Source: Wurfbainia villosa (Eukaryota > Streptophyta > Magnoliopsida > Zingiberales > Zingiberaceae). Taken from it: 64,000 nucleotides of DNA. Location: the NCBI GenBank assembly GCA_025175895.1, contig CM045993.1:57106621-57170620 (forward strand), given 5' to 3'. The notes beneath the pieces were generated by a model, which did not search any database, was not told where the DNA came from, and saw only the letters and a list, made by a program, of their open reading frames with translations. This document shows, piece by piece, positions 36,172 to 47,732 of this stretch. The position numbers and the translations under genes are program-made. The first letter of the stretch is position 1. Each line of letters opens with the position of its first letter.

Positions 36172-37174
36172 AAAATTATTGATTCCTCAAACAATTAAAT
36201 TTTAAAATCAACCAACACCTCAAAACACCGAGAATATCGTATGCCACGATAGTGTGGACGTATATGAATTCTACATTTGTAAGAGGAGGTTTTACCCATT
36301 AATTTTACTATCTTGTCAACCTAACTTTTTGACAAGTAAAATTAATAGTTGGTTCCTCTTTGGCCCTACAAATAAAAACAGTGACTCCGATGGGGAGGAT
36401 ACTTATATTTGTATCTAAGTGTTCACCATTACTCGGTACCAAGGTAATTATCTCGGGTTATGTGCCTTCCGATGGGGAAGTACACACGCTCCTTGATAAT
36501 TCCCTATAACCATATTTGACCTTGTGATCCGCAAACAAACTAATCCGATGGGGAGGAAGGCACTTAGAGCTGACGCGCAAGTTTGTTTGCATCACTTGTC
36601 AAATCGTAATGGAGGCCGTGGGATTTTTTAAAAAAAAATTCCCTCTCCTACTTAATAATTTGAAATTGAGAAATTTTCCTAGCCTTCGACATGCATATCA
36701 AACAAAAAGCAATGAATATGAAAAATAAATTATTTTCCAACTATTATGGCTTTTGTCTTCAATATGTCTCCCATCGCATCGCTATCTCATCCGCTCCTCC
36801 TACGCCATGTACGAGCCATCTGGAGATCCGAGCCGAGACTAAAACCTATTTTAATTTACATCCATCGATCCTATACTCCACGAGGGAGTGTACATGAAAT
36901 CTAGATCAAAAGTAAAATAAAATAAAGAGTGGCTAAACAATGTCGTATCTAATTTTAAAAAAATCAAATACTAGCCTCGTCAACCCTGAGGATTCAACAA
37001 AATAAATATTTACACACATACAATCACATACACACATATGGCCATAATAGTCTGATCTTATGCCTGCAACCAAAGAGTTAACCTACGCATATCCTACTAT
37101 TATCTGGCACATATAATATATGAAAAGTGCATAAAAATTAACCGAATCCTAAACACACAAAATCGGAAACCTTT
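36172..37174 (-). other. 5' leader of element I
   Basis: About 1 kb between the PBS and gag has no supported gene. It is homologous to J at 60860-61877. Short frames here differ between the two copies. Confidence 0.7.
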
Positions 37175-37186
37175 GCTCTGATACCA
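37175..37186 (-). other. Primer-binding site of element I
   Basis: The minus strand reads TGGTATCAGAGC, two nucleotides from the LTR edge TGAAGGG at 37189. There is one PBS only, unlike J. Confidence 0.9.
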
Positions 37187-37188
37187 AA

Positions 37189-39090
37189 TGAAGGGTTTTG
37201 CTTATTGAGTCTGTGAGGGGAAACTTCACTTCCCACTACACCTTGGTTGTTTGTTCATGGCGATCCCATCGATGTCCCCGGATTAAAAAAATTTAATCCT
37301 AGACAAAAGGGATTGCTCTAACAACCAAGTCATCATCGTGCTACTCGTTTAGAGAGGTCACTTGAACAAACTCGTTGTTCAAGCGACCAACCTCTATTAT
37401 ACAAGTAGTCACGGAATAGACGATGTCTGAATCACCGGTTTTTATGTTTATGTTCGGGATCCAAGTATTATTTAGCCACAAACAGATTTATATCATGCTC
37501 ATAATTGGAAAAACAAATACAAGCAAGTAATAAAAGAGAATAGAGAATAGGTATACCTATCGATCTTCAAATGTATGACCTTCCTCCTTTCGGACGTCGT
37601 GTGGGCGACGATCTACCAAATGTTGAAGCTCCTAGATCGCAAATCTTCCTTCCTTGCTCTTTCAAAGCAAGAGGAAGAATAGAAACAAATATCTATTCCT
37701 TCTTTCAACCAACCAACAACTTCCAAAGAGGAAGCTTGCCGCCGGCCAAGAAGGAAGAGGAGATTGAGAGTGGCCGGCCAAAAGCTTCAAGGGAGGACCC
37801 TAAACCTTTGTTCCACCGGCCAAGGAGAAGGAGAGGACCTGTTTTGGATGCCGGCCAAGGGCTGGAAGGAACTCCAAGGGCGCCGACAGCTTGGGGAAGA
37901 AGAACAACACAAGGAAAATATTTCCTTATTAGGTGCTGCCCAAGCCCAAACCCTAGCTCCTATGCCTTGCCGCCAACTTCCAAAACCCTAGCTTCACTTG
38001 AATTAATCTCCATGCCAACCCCTTGCCCTCCTTTTATAGAGTTAGGGATAAGCCTCCTTTTAATCTCCACCATTAGTTCTAGGGATTTAATCTCAACCGT
38101 CGGATCTAGAGATTTAATCTCAACCGTCGAATCTAGAGATTTAATATCTACCTTTGGATCTAGAGTTTTGTTTCTATCCATTGGATCTAAGCTTCATGTG
38201 GTGTTAATAGGCTACATTAGGGACCATGAGGAGGAGTTGGATCTTGGCCACCCATGGATCAAGCCCACATAAAGTCCGATCCATTAATGATGATCCAATC
38301 CACTAAAGGATTATCATTGATCTACCTCACCAACCCCCATAAGTTAATATGGGCTCCATATATTATTTGTACATTTTCTCTCCATGTTTAAGATCTCGAA
38401 TGTCCGTCAATTAATTAATTTACTGACCATTAATTAATCAACATCTAACTTCATGAGTAGTACCACTCAACTTTTTCATCATGCCGGACCAAGTCCACCT
38501 GCAGGGTTTACATGATGAACCTTATGAGCTCCTCAAGGGGACATCATCATCCTAATATATAGGACATGGTTTCCTCCTATAATCAATGGCACACCATATA
38601 AATAATATCATCTCCCAACTTACCGAGCCTATCGATTTAATCTATAAATCTCGCCCATTGGTAAATCAAAGAGATGAATACTAAGTATATGTGCCCGTAT
38701 TATATCGAGATTAAGAGCATGTACAAAATAATATCTGAGGTCTGATTCGATTATGTAGTCAGCAATAAATCAAATCACCTCTAAGTCGGTTCTGCTCAAT
38801 ACACAAAGTGCACTAGTGTGATTCTATGGTCAAGACAAACCAATACCAAATCACACTACAACCATTCCGATGGTTTGTCCAAAGCCATCTCGGTTGTGAG
38901 CCTTTACTTATACTTTTCATGGAGCCGATAACATGATCTCCCGTGTGACACCACACACCATGTTATCTATAATGTAAAGTATTAGACAATATGCATAACC
39001 ATAAAAATATGCAAACAATGATCATGTGATTCTTATTTCAAAATAAAGATGTTCATACAAAAGATAGACTTTTCAGTATACATCCCTACA
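37189..39090 (-). mobile_element. 5' LTR of element I
   Basis: This 1902-bp LTR runs from TGAAGGG to CCCTACA. The TATA box is at 38031-38041 (minus) and the four 27-nt units start at 38079. An antisense open frame at 37571-38272 is produced by these in-phase repeats and is interrupted in the partner LTR, so I do not call a gene. Confidence 0.9.
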
Positions 39091-40077
39091 AAAGAAAAAT
39101 TGGATTTGGCTTAAAATGCTTTTCAACGTGAAGGATAAATAGGGGGGGATGTGCTTTTGGTTGATGAATGAGAGAGCAGAATTTTTTTGGAATTGGTTCC
39201 AACGTGCAAGCAAGCCAAAAGAAATAGAGAAGAGTTCTCTCCTTCATCTCTTCCAAGTGGTCTTGGCATTTTGCTAGGGTTGCTAGCACAACGTGACTCC
39301 AAAACTACTGAGTGTCAGTGTGGATACCTTAGAGATACAGTTATCCTTACCGTATTGAGATCCGGCGAACATTGGAAAAGATTGATTGCGAAGGGCGCAC
39401 ATCAAAGGTATAATCTCATCTTCTAGATAAGATTTGGATAAGATTAAATGATTTGTATGTGTTTTCATGGATCTCTGGAGGGATCCGGGTTTTATTATTG
39501 TTTCCGCTGCGGTTGTGCGAAGTATTCGCCCGCGATGTTTTGAACATCAGATCCGGATTTTCCCAACACCTTAGTGATAGAGGGATCCCAATGGTATCAA
39601 CCCCCTGAGTTCTGACGATCCGAAAGAGATACTTGGTTAGGAATAGGTAGTTCCCGGTAGAAGTAAAAGTTAATCGGGCAAATGCATGATGATCCTCCCG
39701 CAAGATCGTAATTAGAGATCCCAAACGCATCTAATTGATAGTATGTTCCATGACGCACAAGTAAAACTGAAGTCTTAGAGTCCTCTTAGGGAACTTCGAA
39801 CCTACCTTCGCTTTTTCTGAGTGACACCGTACTTGAGTTTGGACTACCGTTAACCTCGAAACCCTTATTCTCAGGATATTAACTCCGAACAACAACATCC
39901 ACTAGACAAACAGTATTCAAATCTCAGTCTCTGTGGGATCGATAAATCTTTTATTGCTTGACGATATTCGTGCCCTTGCGGGCATTGAGCGCGAGTGCAC
40001 GCTTCAAGTCCTTGATGATTCCCGTAGAAGATTTGTGGTTGTGCTCGTGTGCATCAGTTGACACACCCTATACCCAT

Positions 40078-40801
40078 TTAGCATGAAGGAATTACACTCA
40101 TTGGGACCCAATATCTATTGGATATCCTTAGATTTTCTAGGTATTCACTAGGGATGACTTCCCTAGATACCTTCCTAATCACTCGCCTAGGCTTTTTGAA
40201 AGTCTTAGCTATTTTGGTTTGTTTAATCTTAGTCATAAGGATATCTTCCCTTGTAACATTCTTAGTGTCTTTTCAAGCCTTCTTAGAAGCCTTAGTCACT
40301 TGATTTTTATCAAGATAACTTCCCTTGTAACCTTGATATTCCTAGACCTAGGGCAAGTTCCATAACTATATGGAACACTATGATAAGAGGGCTTGATTTC
40401 GTTGGACTTAGCCTTGTAAGCCAAACCATTCTTGTCCTTAGATGGTTCTTGACTCCTAAAACATGGATTTTATCCATTTGACCCATTAAGCATATTTTCC
40501 ATTATTCTAAGGGTCATTTCTAATTTATCAAATTTTGATCTCAAAACTTGATTTTCTACCTCAAGTTGCCCAATTTTTAATTTTCCATCATTTCTTTGAG
40601 CATTCCTTTTCCTTGGCATATTTCTAGTTTTCTTTGGGTTAATGCCTAAATTGTTGTCATTTTTCCAATCCTTAGGTATGCTAGGTCTAGAGGTAATTTG
40701 TTTGGAGTTGTCCTTAGTTCTAATTTCATGATGTTTAGCACCTAAATAATAAGACTTATTATTTGCATGCTTTTTATCATGAACCCTTGAAATTACATTA
40801 A
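40078..40801 (-). pseudogene. gag: Gag C-terminal part of element D
   Basis: This is the second half of D's Gag, cut off by insertion N. It shares with N's Gag the stretch GINPKKTRNMPRKRN, the leucine-rich VENQVLRSKFDKLEMTLRI (40470-40800) and a C-terminus of the NRYWVP type ending at about 40078. Several frame breaks occur between 40100 and 40470. Confidence 0.75.
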
Positions 40802-42133
40802 TGTTGGGGATCAATTGGCCGGCTAGAGGGGGGTGAATAGCCCTCGTTCGTTGGATGCCGTATTTTGTTCGTTCTCATCTACAATTCTTGTTAGCGCAGC
40901 GGAATAACAATAATAATACTAACAAGAAACACAAATACACACAAACAAAACACAACGATATACGTGGTTCGGAACCGAATGGTTCCTACTCCACGGGTGA
41001 GCTCCTCGAGCTCTAGTTATGCTCTCGGCACTAACTATAACACTCCTTTTCGACAACATGTCGGAGGTGGAGAAACCTCTCACAAGCTATTACACTAAGT
41101 AATGAAATACAACAAGAAATACAAAGACAATACAAAAGAGAACTTTTACACCGATTGCTATTGATCGCTTTCTTGTTGCTTGCTCTTGAAGGTCTGGAAT
41201 GCAACAGCAATTCCCCTCCAAAGTCACCCAAAAAGCCTTGGCGAAATCCTCCAACTCGTGCTCCTTTTATAACCTACATCAAGATGTTTTCGCGCCCATC
41301 AGTCGACTGATCGTGACCATCAGTCGACTGATCTTGTTGCCGTTGTCTCACAACGGCCGGATCCACGTTGGCAAAGTTCCAACGGATCACACATCAGTCG
41401 ACTGATGGCACCCATCAGTCGACTGATCTTGCATCAGTCGAGTGCTGGCGAGCTCGACTCCATTCTGTGCCCGTGCACAGTGTCATCAGTCGACTGCCAT
41501 CCCTCGGCAGTCGACTCATCCTCCCTCGTTGCCCTCCCTTAGCGATCGTCGATCACCAAACTTGGTTGATCGAACCGGTCGAACCCATACGACCTAGAAG
41601 CGATCGATCGCATGCCCGATCGGCCCGATGATCGATCTAAAGCCTCAAACATAACGATGTTTGAGCCTCCGACACTCAGTCTTAGCCACTTGGCCAAGTC
41701 CACCCTATCCCTCATGGAGTTCCCCACCGAAGCTCTCTTCCCTCGGCCTACGTCCCTCGGATGCGCCAAGCGCACAGCTTCGCAACGCCATCCTTCGCGT
41801 CTCATGCCCTAGAAGTATGCTTCCCTTTTGGCATACTTCATTCGCTCCCCGTCCGGCGGTCCCTCGGATGCACCAAGCGCACGGTTTCGCAATGCCATCC
41901 TTCACCGACTCAAGGACCCCGAGCCTAGTGAACTTACCAAGTCCTCAAGACTTCCCAAATGCACCAAGCGCACGGCTTCGCAATGCTTTGGACTTTCCCA
42001 TGCCAACCCCATGTTGGACTTTCCCATGACAATCCCATGTCATGAGTTTTGTCTATCATCAAAATATCATCAGGGTACTGCTCGAGTCAAACTCGAGTCA
42101 ACCTGGGATGATTGCACCAACAATCTCCCAACA
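40802..42133 (-). mobile_element. 3' LTR of element N
   Basis: This 1332-bp LTR runs from TGTTGGGG to CCCAACA. The TATA box is at 41264-41273 (minus). Palindromes start at 41300, 41321, 41395 and 41416. A GATC-type patch at 41599-41637 replaces palindromes present in the partner LTR at 46157 and 46177. Three distal U3 modules carry CCAAGCGCAC. The last 11 nt (42123-42133) repeat the preceding CCAACAATCTC unit. Confidence 0.9.
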
Positions 42134-42149
42134 ATCTCCCCCTTTTTGA
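42134..42149 (-). other. Polypurine tract of element N
   Basis: The minus strand reads AAAAAGGGGGAGAT directly before TGTTGGGAGAT. The LTR start itself repeats part of this tract. Confidence 0.85.
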
Positions 42150-43693
42150 TGATTGACAAAACTACCATCTCAAGTCTACCAATTCTCCCAAATTGGTAAT
42201 TCTCATATCCCAATGAGAATTCCAACAAACCCTAATTGGTAACTTGGTAACTTCTCCCCCTTTTTGACATTACATCAAAAAGGTCCTCCCCAAGGGTATG
42301 AATGTCTCATATCCCAATGAGATCTTACAATCTCTCCCTTGGAGGAACACATGCCTACCATCTTTCTAGTGATCCCATATCACTTAAAGAGAGGCAACCC
42401 AATTTTCCTCCCATGAGAAAATACACATCCATCTTCCTATGATGGATACCTCCCCCTAGAGGCTTGCTCTCCCTTGACCATTGCACCAACAATGTCCTTG
42501 GAGAGTCCCTAAGCCAATAGGAACATTAACCAAATCAAAATTAAGGCAAAGTTCAACAATGAACTCTCTTCCACCTTAAAATTGATACTCACCCTCAACC
42601 CAACTCCTAATCCATATCCAATGGATTTCCACCCTCTTTAATGCTCTCCCAAGCATATCCTAGGGTTAGGAGTGGTTAGGGAACCAAAACATGGCTAAAC
42701 ATGGGCCTAACTATCAAGTTTACTGTGCCCGATCGACTCCATCGATACGATTTGGACTTACCATCAGTCGACTGCCATTACAAGCAGTCGACTGATAACT
42801 GCTTTATGCAGTTTTTCAGTTTCAGAAATTGGATTTTCGAAATCCATAAGTAAATATACATAAGTTTAAAAATCGTGAAATTTCATATGCATATTACTTA
42901 TCCTAAACACTATGGGTGAAAAATATTGGAAATTTATTTTACCCATTAAATTAGGAGATTGATACAAAGTTCAAAATTTAAGAAAAGCTTCAATAAAGAG
43001 CCATCTTTGTATCATCCCATTCAATGGTGATAGCTATCAAAAGATAGGCTTCACCAAGGTTTTTCAAACCTTTATTTTCATTTTCCTAAACATCTCACAA
43101 ATATCTAGATGTGTAAAACACATTCAAGGCAATTAATCTAGTGAGATGTGGGTTTTGTTTTGTTTATGTTTTCATGCATATTTCTAGACAACATTATTTG
43201 ATTCCTTTCAAATTATGCCATAGTCCTTAACTCCATTTTAATTCATGCATGATATGATTATGGCATAGATATGATATAGATAAAAACATATGCCAATATC
43301 ATGATGTCATGGCATGTGAATGAAACTTAAGCATACATGACATCTAAACATAAATCTAAACATGATCATGACATTTTTATAGATGAAGATGAAAATGATG
43401 TCATGACATGGCAAGGCAAATAAAGCATGGCAAGAAAAATATACTAAGGTATAAAATACCTAAGTGTTAAAATCAATTTGTCATTTCTAGGGATTAAGTT
43501 CATTTTGCCTTAATGCCATTCATTTTCCTAGTGTGCCAAAAACCCAAAATGGCACACCAATACCTCTAAGACCTAATTGTTCCAATTTAAATCATTTTAA
43601 ACTTCTCAAGCATATTGGCACATCCTAATGTGTCAACTCTTCTATGGTTAGGTTAACTACCCATCCATTTAGGGTTGACACACCCTAACCCAT
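42150..43693 (-). other. 3' untranslated segment of element N
   Basis: About 1.5 kb has no long open frame and is homologous to D at 12002-13493 and 14832-15251. It contains a pair of palindromes at about 42765-42795. Confidence 0.7.
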
Positions 43694-45271
43694 TTAGCGT
43701 GAATCGATCACGCTTTTAGGAACCCAATACCTATTGGAGCTCCTTGGGTTAACAAGGTATTCCCTAGGGATAACTTCCCTAGATACCTTTCTAATGACCC
43801 TTTTAGGCTTTAAAGCCATAGTCTTTTGGGTCTTACTTGGGTCAACTCTAGAGGTGACTCCTCCATTGACCTTCCTAGTGGCCTTCTTGGTTTTTCTTAA
43901 GTCCTTGGCCACTAAACATACACCATGGCTAGACTTAGGGATGACTTCCCTATTAGCCTTGGTTTTTCTAGACCTAGATGTTGTTCTATAATTAAATGGA
44001 ACATTATGGTAGGACATAGGTTTGTGACCCAAACCCTTCTTGCCCTTAGATACTTCTTGTCTTCTAGGTCTTGACTTTTGAGAATTTGACCCCTTAACCG
44101 AATTTGATATTATTGCTAGGGTCTTCTCCAATTTTTCTAGCCTTGACCTCAAGGCTTGGTTCTCCACCTCTAATTTCCTCAATTTTGAATTTTCATTAGA
44201 TTTTTGAGGAATGTTCTTCTTCTTAGGCATGTGCCTACCCTTCTTAGGGTTAATGCCTAGATGGTTTTCAACTCTCCTAATGGACTCTTTTGGTAAAATA
44301 GGTCTAGTGTTTTGAGTCCTAGGTTTATCCTTAGATAGTTCCACATGCTTGGCACCTAGGCAAACATATTTATTTCTCCTAGCATGCTTTTCATTTATAA
44401 TTGCAAGTGAACTAAAATAATTCTTGGCATGCTTTTTAACCCTAGAAATTGAAGGTGCATTATTTAAATTTACCTTAGGGTTAGCTTGGGAAGCTCCCCC
44501 TACATGAGTCACACCTTCTTGCCTTTTCTTCCTCCCCCTAGGGCATTGGCTTCGGTAGTGTCCCTTTTGATTGCATTTGAAGCACACAATGTGCTCTTTG
44601 CTCTTGATTTTGGGAACATCGGCATCCTTTGACTTTGAGTTGACTTTTGGTCTTGATGCCTTTTCCTTAGCCAATTTAGGGAATTTGCTCTTATAATGCC
44701 CTTTCTCCCTACACTCAAAGCATATTATATGATTTTTATTTAAGATGATAACACTTGAGTTACCTAGGGAGGTGGTGGAGGCATCTTCATGATCTTCACT
44801 TCTCCCGGATGTGGATGCTTCTTGTTCTTGCTCCGGGATGGGAGATTGCCTTTCCTCCCCCTCAATGCTAGAGGTGGAGGTCTCCACCAAATCATCAACA
44901 TCTTCAAATGTTGTGGGTGCTTCTTCTTCGGCATTCTCCTCTACTTGTGCCGATTGGGAATTTTCTTGGAATTTCATTATTTTCTCCTACAATTCCTTTG
45001 CATCCCTATAGTCACCCAATCTAGACCAAATAGTGTTAGGTAATAAATCACTAAGTAATTTTATTACCTCAAAATTTGTCTTGAAATCCTTAATTTGGTC
45101 TTGGGTCCACCTTGACTTTTCAATTTGCTTGTTGTTTTTATCCCTAGGCATCTCAAAACCATTTTCTACAATAATCATATAATCAAAATTGGATTCGAGA
45201 TATACCTCCATCCGTTTCCTCCACCAAGAAAAATCTTCATCGAATTTCGGTGGATGGATGAAGCCGGCCAT
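43694..45271 (-). pseudogene. gag: Gag of element N (one nonsense mutation)
   Basis: About 525 codons from MAGFIHPPKFDEDFSWWRKRM to WVPKSVIDSR. A single in-frame TAG at about 44985, in the motif DAKEL-W-EKIMKF, replaces a Trp codon; the pieces on both sides share one frame. Two zinc knuckles follow at about residues 185 and 230: CFECREKGHYKSKFP, whose last Cys is Phe, and the complete CFKCNQKGHYRSQCP. A leucine-rich coiled-coil-like stretch (VENQALRSRLEKLEKTL) lies in the C-terminal half. It is the SIRE-like gag type without pol. Confidence 0.88.
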
Positions 45272-45314
45272 TTGTAGTGCTCTCGCGGCGGTTAGTCCTT
45301 GAAGAGCGACCTCG

Positions 45315-45326
45315 GCTCTGATACCA
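45315..45326 (-). other. Primer-binding site of element N
   Basis: The minus strand reads TGGTATCAGAGC, a perfect tRNA-Met complement, two nucleotides from the LTR. Confidence 0.9.
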
Positions 45327-45328
45327 CT

Positions 45329-46728
45329 TGTTGGGGATCGATTGGCCGGCTAGAGGGGGGTGAATAGCCCTCGTTTGTTGGATGCCGTATTTTGTTCGTT
45401 CTCGTCTACAATTCTTGTTAGCGCAGCATAATAACAATAATAATACTAACAAGAAACACAAATACACACAAACAAAACACAACGATATACGTGGTTCGGA
45501 ACCGAATGGTTCCTACTCCACGGGTGAGCTCCTCGAGCTCTAGTTATGCTCACGGCACTAACTATAACACTCCTTTTCGACAACACGTCGGAGGTGGAGA
45601 AACCTCTCACAAGCTATTACACTAAGTAATGAAATACAACAAGAAATACAAAGACAATACAAAAGAGAACTTTTACACCGATTGCTTTTGATCGCTTTCT
45701 TGTTGCTTGCTTTTGCTTGCTCTTGAAGGTCTGGAATGCAACAGCAATTCCCCTCCAAAGTCACCCAAAAAGCCTTGGCGAAATCCTCCAACTCGTGCTC
45801 CTTTTATAACCTGCATCAAGCTGTTTTCGCGCCCATCAGTCGACTGATCGTGACCATCAGTCGACTGATCTTGTTGCCGTTGTCTCACAACGGCCGGATC
45901 CACGTTGGCAAAGTTCCAACGGATCACACATCAGTCGACTGATGGCACCCATCAGTCGATTGATCTTGCATCAGTCGACTGATCTTGCATCACCGAGTCG
46001 CGGCTTCGACTCTATTCTGTGCCCGTGCGGTGTCGTCGATCAGTGCCATCCCTCGGCGATCGGCCGATCCTCCCAACGGATCATTGCCCTCCTTGGCGCG
46101 ATCGATCAGCCAGACTTGGTTCAGTCGAACACTGGTCGAACCCATACGACCTAGAGCAGTCGACTGGCACCTATGCCAGTCGACTGATGTCGGCTAAAGC
46201 CTCAAACATAACGATGTTTGAGCCTCCGACACTCAGTCTTAGCCACTTGGCCAAGTCCACCCTATCCCTCATGGAGTTCCCCACCGAAGCTCTCTTCCCT
46301 TGGCCTACGTCCCTCGGATGCGCCAAGCGCACGACTTCGCAACGCCATCCTTCGCGTCTCATGCCCTAGAAGTATGCTTCCCTTTTGGCTTACTCCATTC
46401 GCTCCCCGTCCGGCGGTCCCTCGGATGCACTAAGCACACGGCTTCGCAATGCCATCCTTCACCGACTCAAGGACCCCGACCCTAGTGAACTTACCAAGTC
46501 CTCAAGACTTCCCAAATTCACCAAGCGCACGACTTTGCAATGCATTTCTCACCAAGCACCAAGCGCACGGCTTCGCAATGCTTTGGACTTTCCCATGCCA
46601 ACCCCATGTTGGACTTTCCCATGACAATCCCATGTCATGAGTTTTGTCTATCATCAAAAAATCATCAGGGTACTGCTCGAGTCAAACTCGAGTCAACCTG
46701 GGACGATTGCACCAACAATCTCCCAACA
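45329..46728 (-). mobile_element. 5' LTR of element N
   Basis: This 1400-bp LTR runs from TGTTGGGG to CCCAACA. The TATA box is at 45801-45810 (minus). Palindromes start at 45837, 45858, 45932, 45953, 45972, 46157 and 46177. It is 68 bp longer than its partner mainly because of an extra partial U3 module near 46517-46560. The 11-nt end extension is at 46718-46728. Confidence 0.9.
45837..46190. repeat. CAGTCGACTG palindrome array in U3 of element N
   Basis: Starts at 45837/45858 (21 apart), 45932/45953/45972 (21 and 19) and 46157/46177 (20). The array begins 27 nt upstream, in minus orientation, of the TATA box. A GATC-type patch at 46030-46110 lies where the partner LTR has palindromes. Confidence 0.88.
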
Positions 46729-46733
46729 ATTAA

Positions 46734-47657
46734 GACACAAACCATTACTAGCATGCTTCTTATTATGAAGTATTGAAGGTGCATTACTAAATGATACCTT
46801 AGCCTTAAGAGCTCCTCCTACACATGAGTTCTTTTCCTTGTCCTTCCTAGGGTGACTCCCCCTTGGACATTGGCTCTGGTAATGCCCTTTTTGATTGCAA
46901 CGGGCACATGCAATGTTTTCCTTGCCTTTACATATTGGGACTCCAGACTCCTTAACCTTCTCTTGGTCTTGGGTGTCACTTAAGCCTTCTTCTTGATACG
47001 TTTTGGACACTTTCTCTTATAGTGTCCTTATTCCCTAGACTCAAAGCAAATGATATGATTTTTATTTCTAACAATTGCATTTGAGTTACCTTCAATGGTA
47101 GAAGAACCATGAGCTTGTTCTTCAGTGGCTCTGGAGGTTCATGTCTCCTCTTGTTCGGGTGTCATTGATCTAACCTTCCCCTCAATCCTAGAGGTGGAGA
47201 CTTCTTCAACCTCTTCCTCGGAAGTTGAGCACCACTTAACTTCCAAATCATCAATGTCTTGGGATGATGATGAGCTTCCTTCTTCGGACTTATCATCATC
47301 TTTACCTTGGGTCAGTCAAGGATTGTCATAGAGATTGATCAAATTTCTCCATAGCTCCTTAGCATCCTTAAACTCTCTTGATCTGGACAATATATCATTA
47401 GTTATTAAATTAACAAACATTTTTGTTACCTTAGCGTTTATCTAGGATTTTTGGCATTGCTCTGTTGTCCATTTCTTTTTCTTAAGAATTCTCCCTTTCT
47501 TGTCCATGGGAGCTTCAAATCCATCCATTACGATGAACAAATTCTCTATGTCATTCATCAAAAAGTATTCCATTCTCCCTCTCTAATACACAAAATCTTT
47601 GTGGTCAAAAGAAGGTGGAACTCCGATACTGTAGCCCAATCCATCAATGAATTCCAT
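46734..47657 (-). pseudogene. gag: Gag N-terminal part of element D
   Basis: The gene starts at about 47657 (MEFIDGLGYSIGVPPSFDH), with a stop just before the RGRMEYF motif that corresponds to KKRMEVFF in C. An acidic and Ser-rich region follows (47100-47300), then a complete zinc knuckle CARCNQKGHYQSQCP (about 46880-46920). Insertion N breaks the gene after this and the C-terminal part resumes at 40801. Several stops and frameshifts confirm an old copy. Confidence 0.78.
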
Positions 47658-47718
47658 TGTGTTGATGATTCCTCTAGTGCATTGCTCTTTTGATGGTTAG
47701 TCCTTGAAAAGTGGCCTT

Positions 47719-47730
47719 GCTTTGATACGA
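47719..47730 (-). other. Primer-binding site of element D (degenerate)
   Basis: The minus strand reads TCGTATCAAAGC, two changes from the tRNA-Met complement, two nucleotides inside the LTR. Confidence 0.75.
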
Positions 47731-47732
47731 TT

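Larger units (their letters stand above)
30295..39090 (-). mobile_element. Element I, full-length copia retrotransposon nested in H
   Basis: It has two LTRs (30295-32199 and 37189-39090, about 1.9 kb each), a PBS at 37175-37186, gag, PR, IN, RT and RNase H on the minus strand, and a PPT after the 3' LTR. The flanks aaagc (30290-30294) and aaaga (39091-39095) form a TSD with one mismatch. It belongs to the same family as J but has the ordinary LTR end TGAAGGG. Frameshifts and stops make it non-autonomous today. Confidence 0.9.
29027..39568 (+). mobile_element. Solo LTR H (split by element I)
   Basis: The termini are TGTTAGTG at 29027 and CCCAACA at 39568, with the perfect TSD cctta (29022-29026 and 39569-39573). 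After removing I it is about 1.74 kb (29027-30294 plus 39096-39568). A likely TATA box, GATAAATAG at 39134-39142, gives plus orientation. There is no PBS or pol of its own. The layout resembles an Angela-type copia LTR, a tentative assignment. Confidence 0.85.
15252..40056 (+). mobile_element. Element F, Athila-like Ty3/gypsy retrotransposon
   Basis: It is bounded by TGATG and GCATCA with the perfect TSD gttga (15247-15251 and 40057-40061), inserted in D. It carries 5' LTR, PBS, gag, protease region, RT, RNase H, integrase, a long 3' region and 3' LTR, all plus strand. G interrupts the 3' region and H (with I) the 3' LTR. Without them it is about 8.7 kb. The PBS type, the gag style (SITTWEQL, QCPHHGL) and the FMDD RT place it in or near Athila. 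Several stops and frameshifts make it inactive. Confidence 0.9.
27922..40056 (+). mobile_element. 3' LTR of element F (split by H and I)
   Basis: The LTR starts TGATGTGAGC at 27922 and ends GCATCA at 40056. The pieces 27922-29026 and 39574-40056 together match the 5' LTR. The break is filled by H, flanked by the TSD cctta. The TATA box is at 28386-28394. Confidence 0.88.
40802..46728 (-). mobile_element. Element N, gag-only copia-type retrotransposon inside D's gag
   Basis: A complete element of 5927 bp with the perfect TSD attaa (40797-40801 and 46729-46733). Its order is 3' LTR (40802-42133), PPT, 3' untranslated segment, Gag, PBS (45315-45326), 5' LTR (45329-46728). Pol is absent. It is a different family from C/G/K, with two zinc knuckles, and is closest to its host D. 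Both LTRs end in an 11-nt extension on the PPT side. Confidence 0.92.

Noticed and set aside
37571..38272. 233-residue open frame antisense in the 5' LTR of element I, with repeated SRDLIST
   Set aside because: It is created by 27-nt tandem repeats whose period is a multiple of three. The same frame is broken in the partner LTR (stop near 30923) and has no known domain.
39091..39568. Independent element between I and F's 3' LTR remainder
   Set aside because: It is the right part of solo LTR H; the cctta TSD and the join across I account for it.
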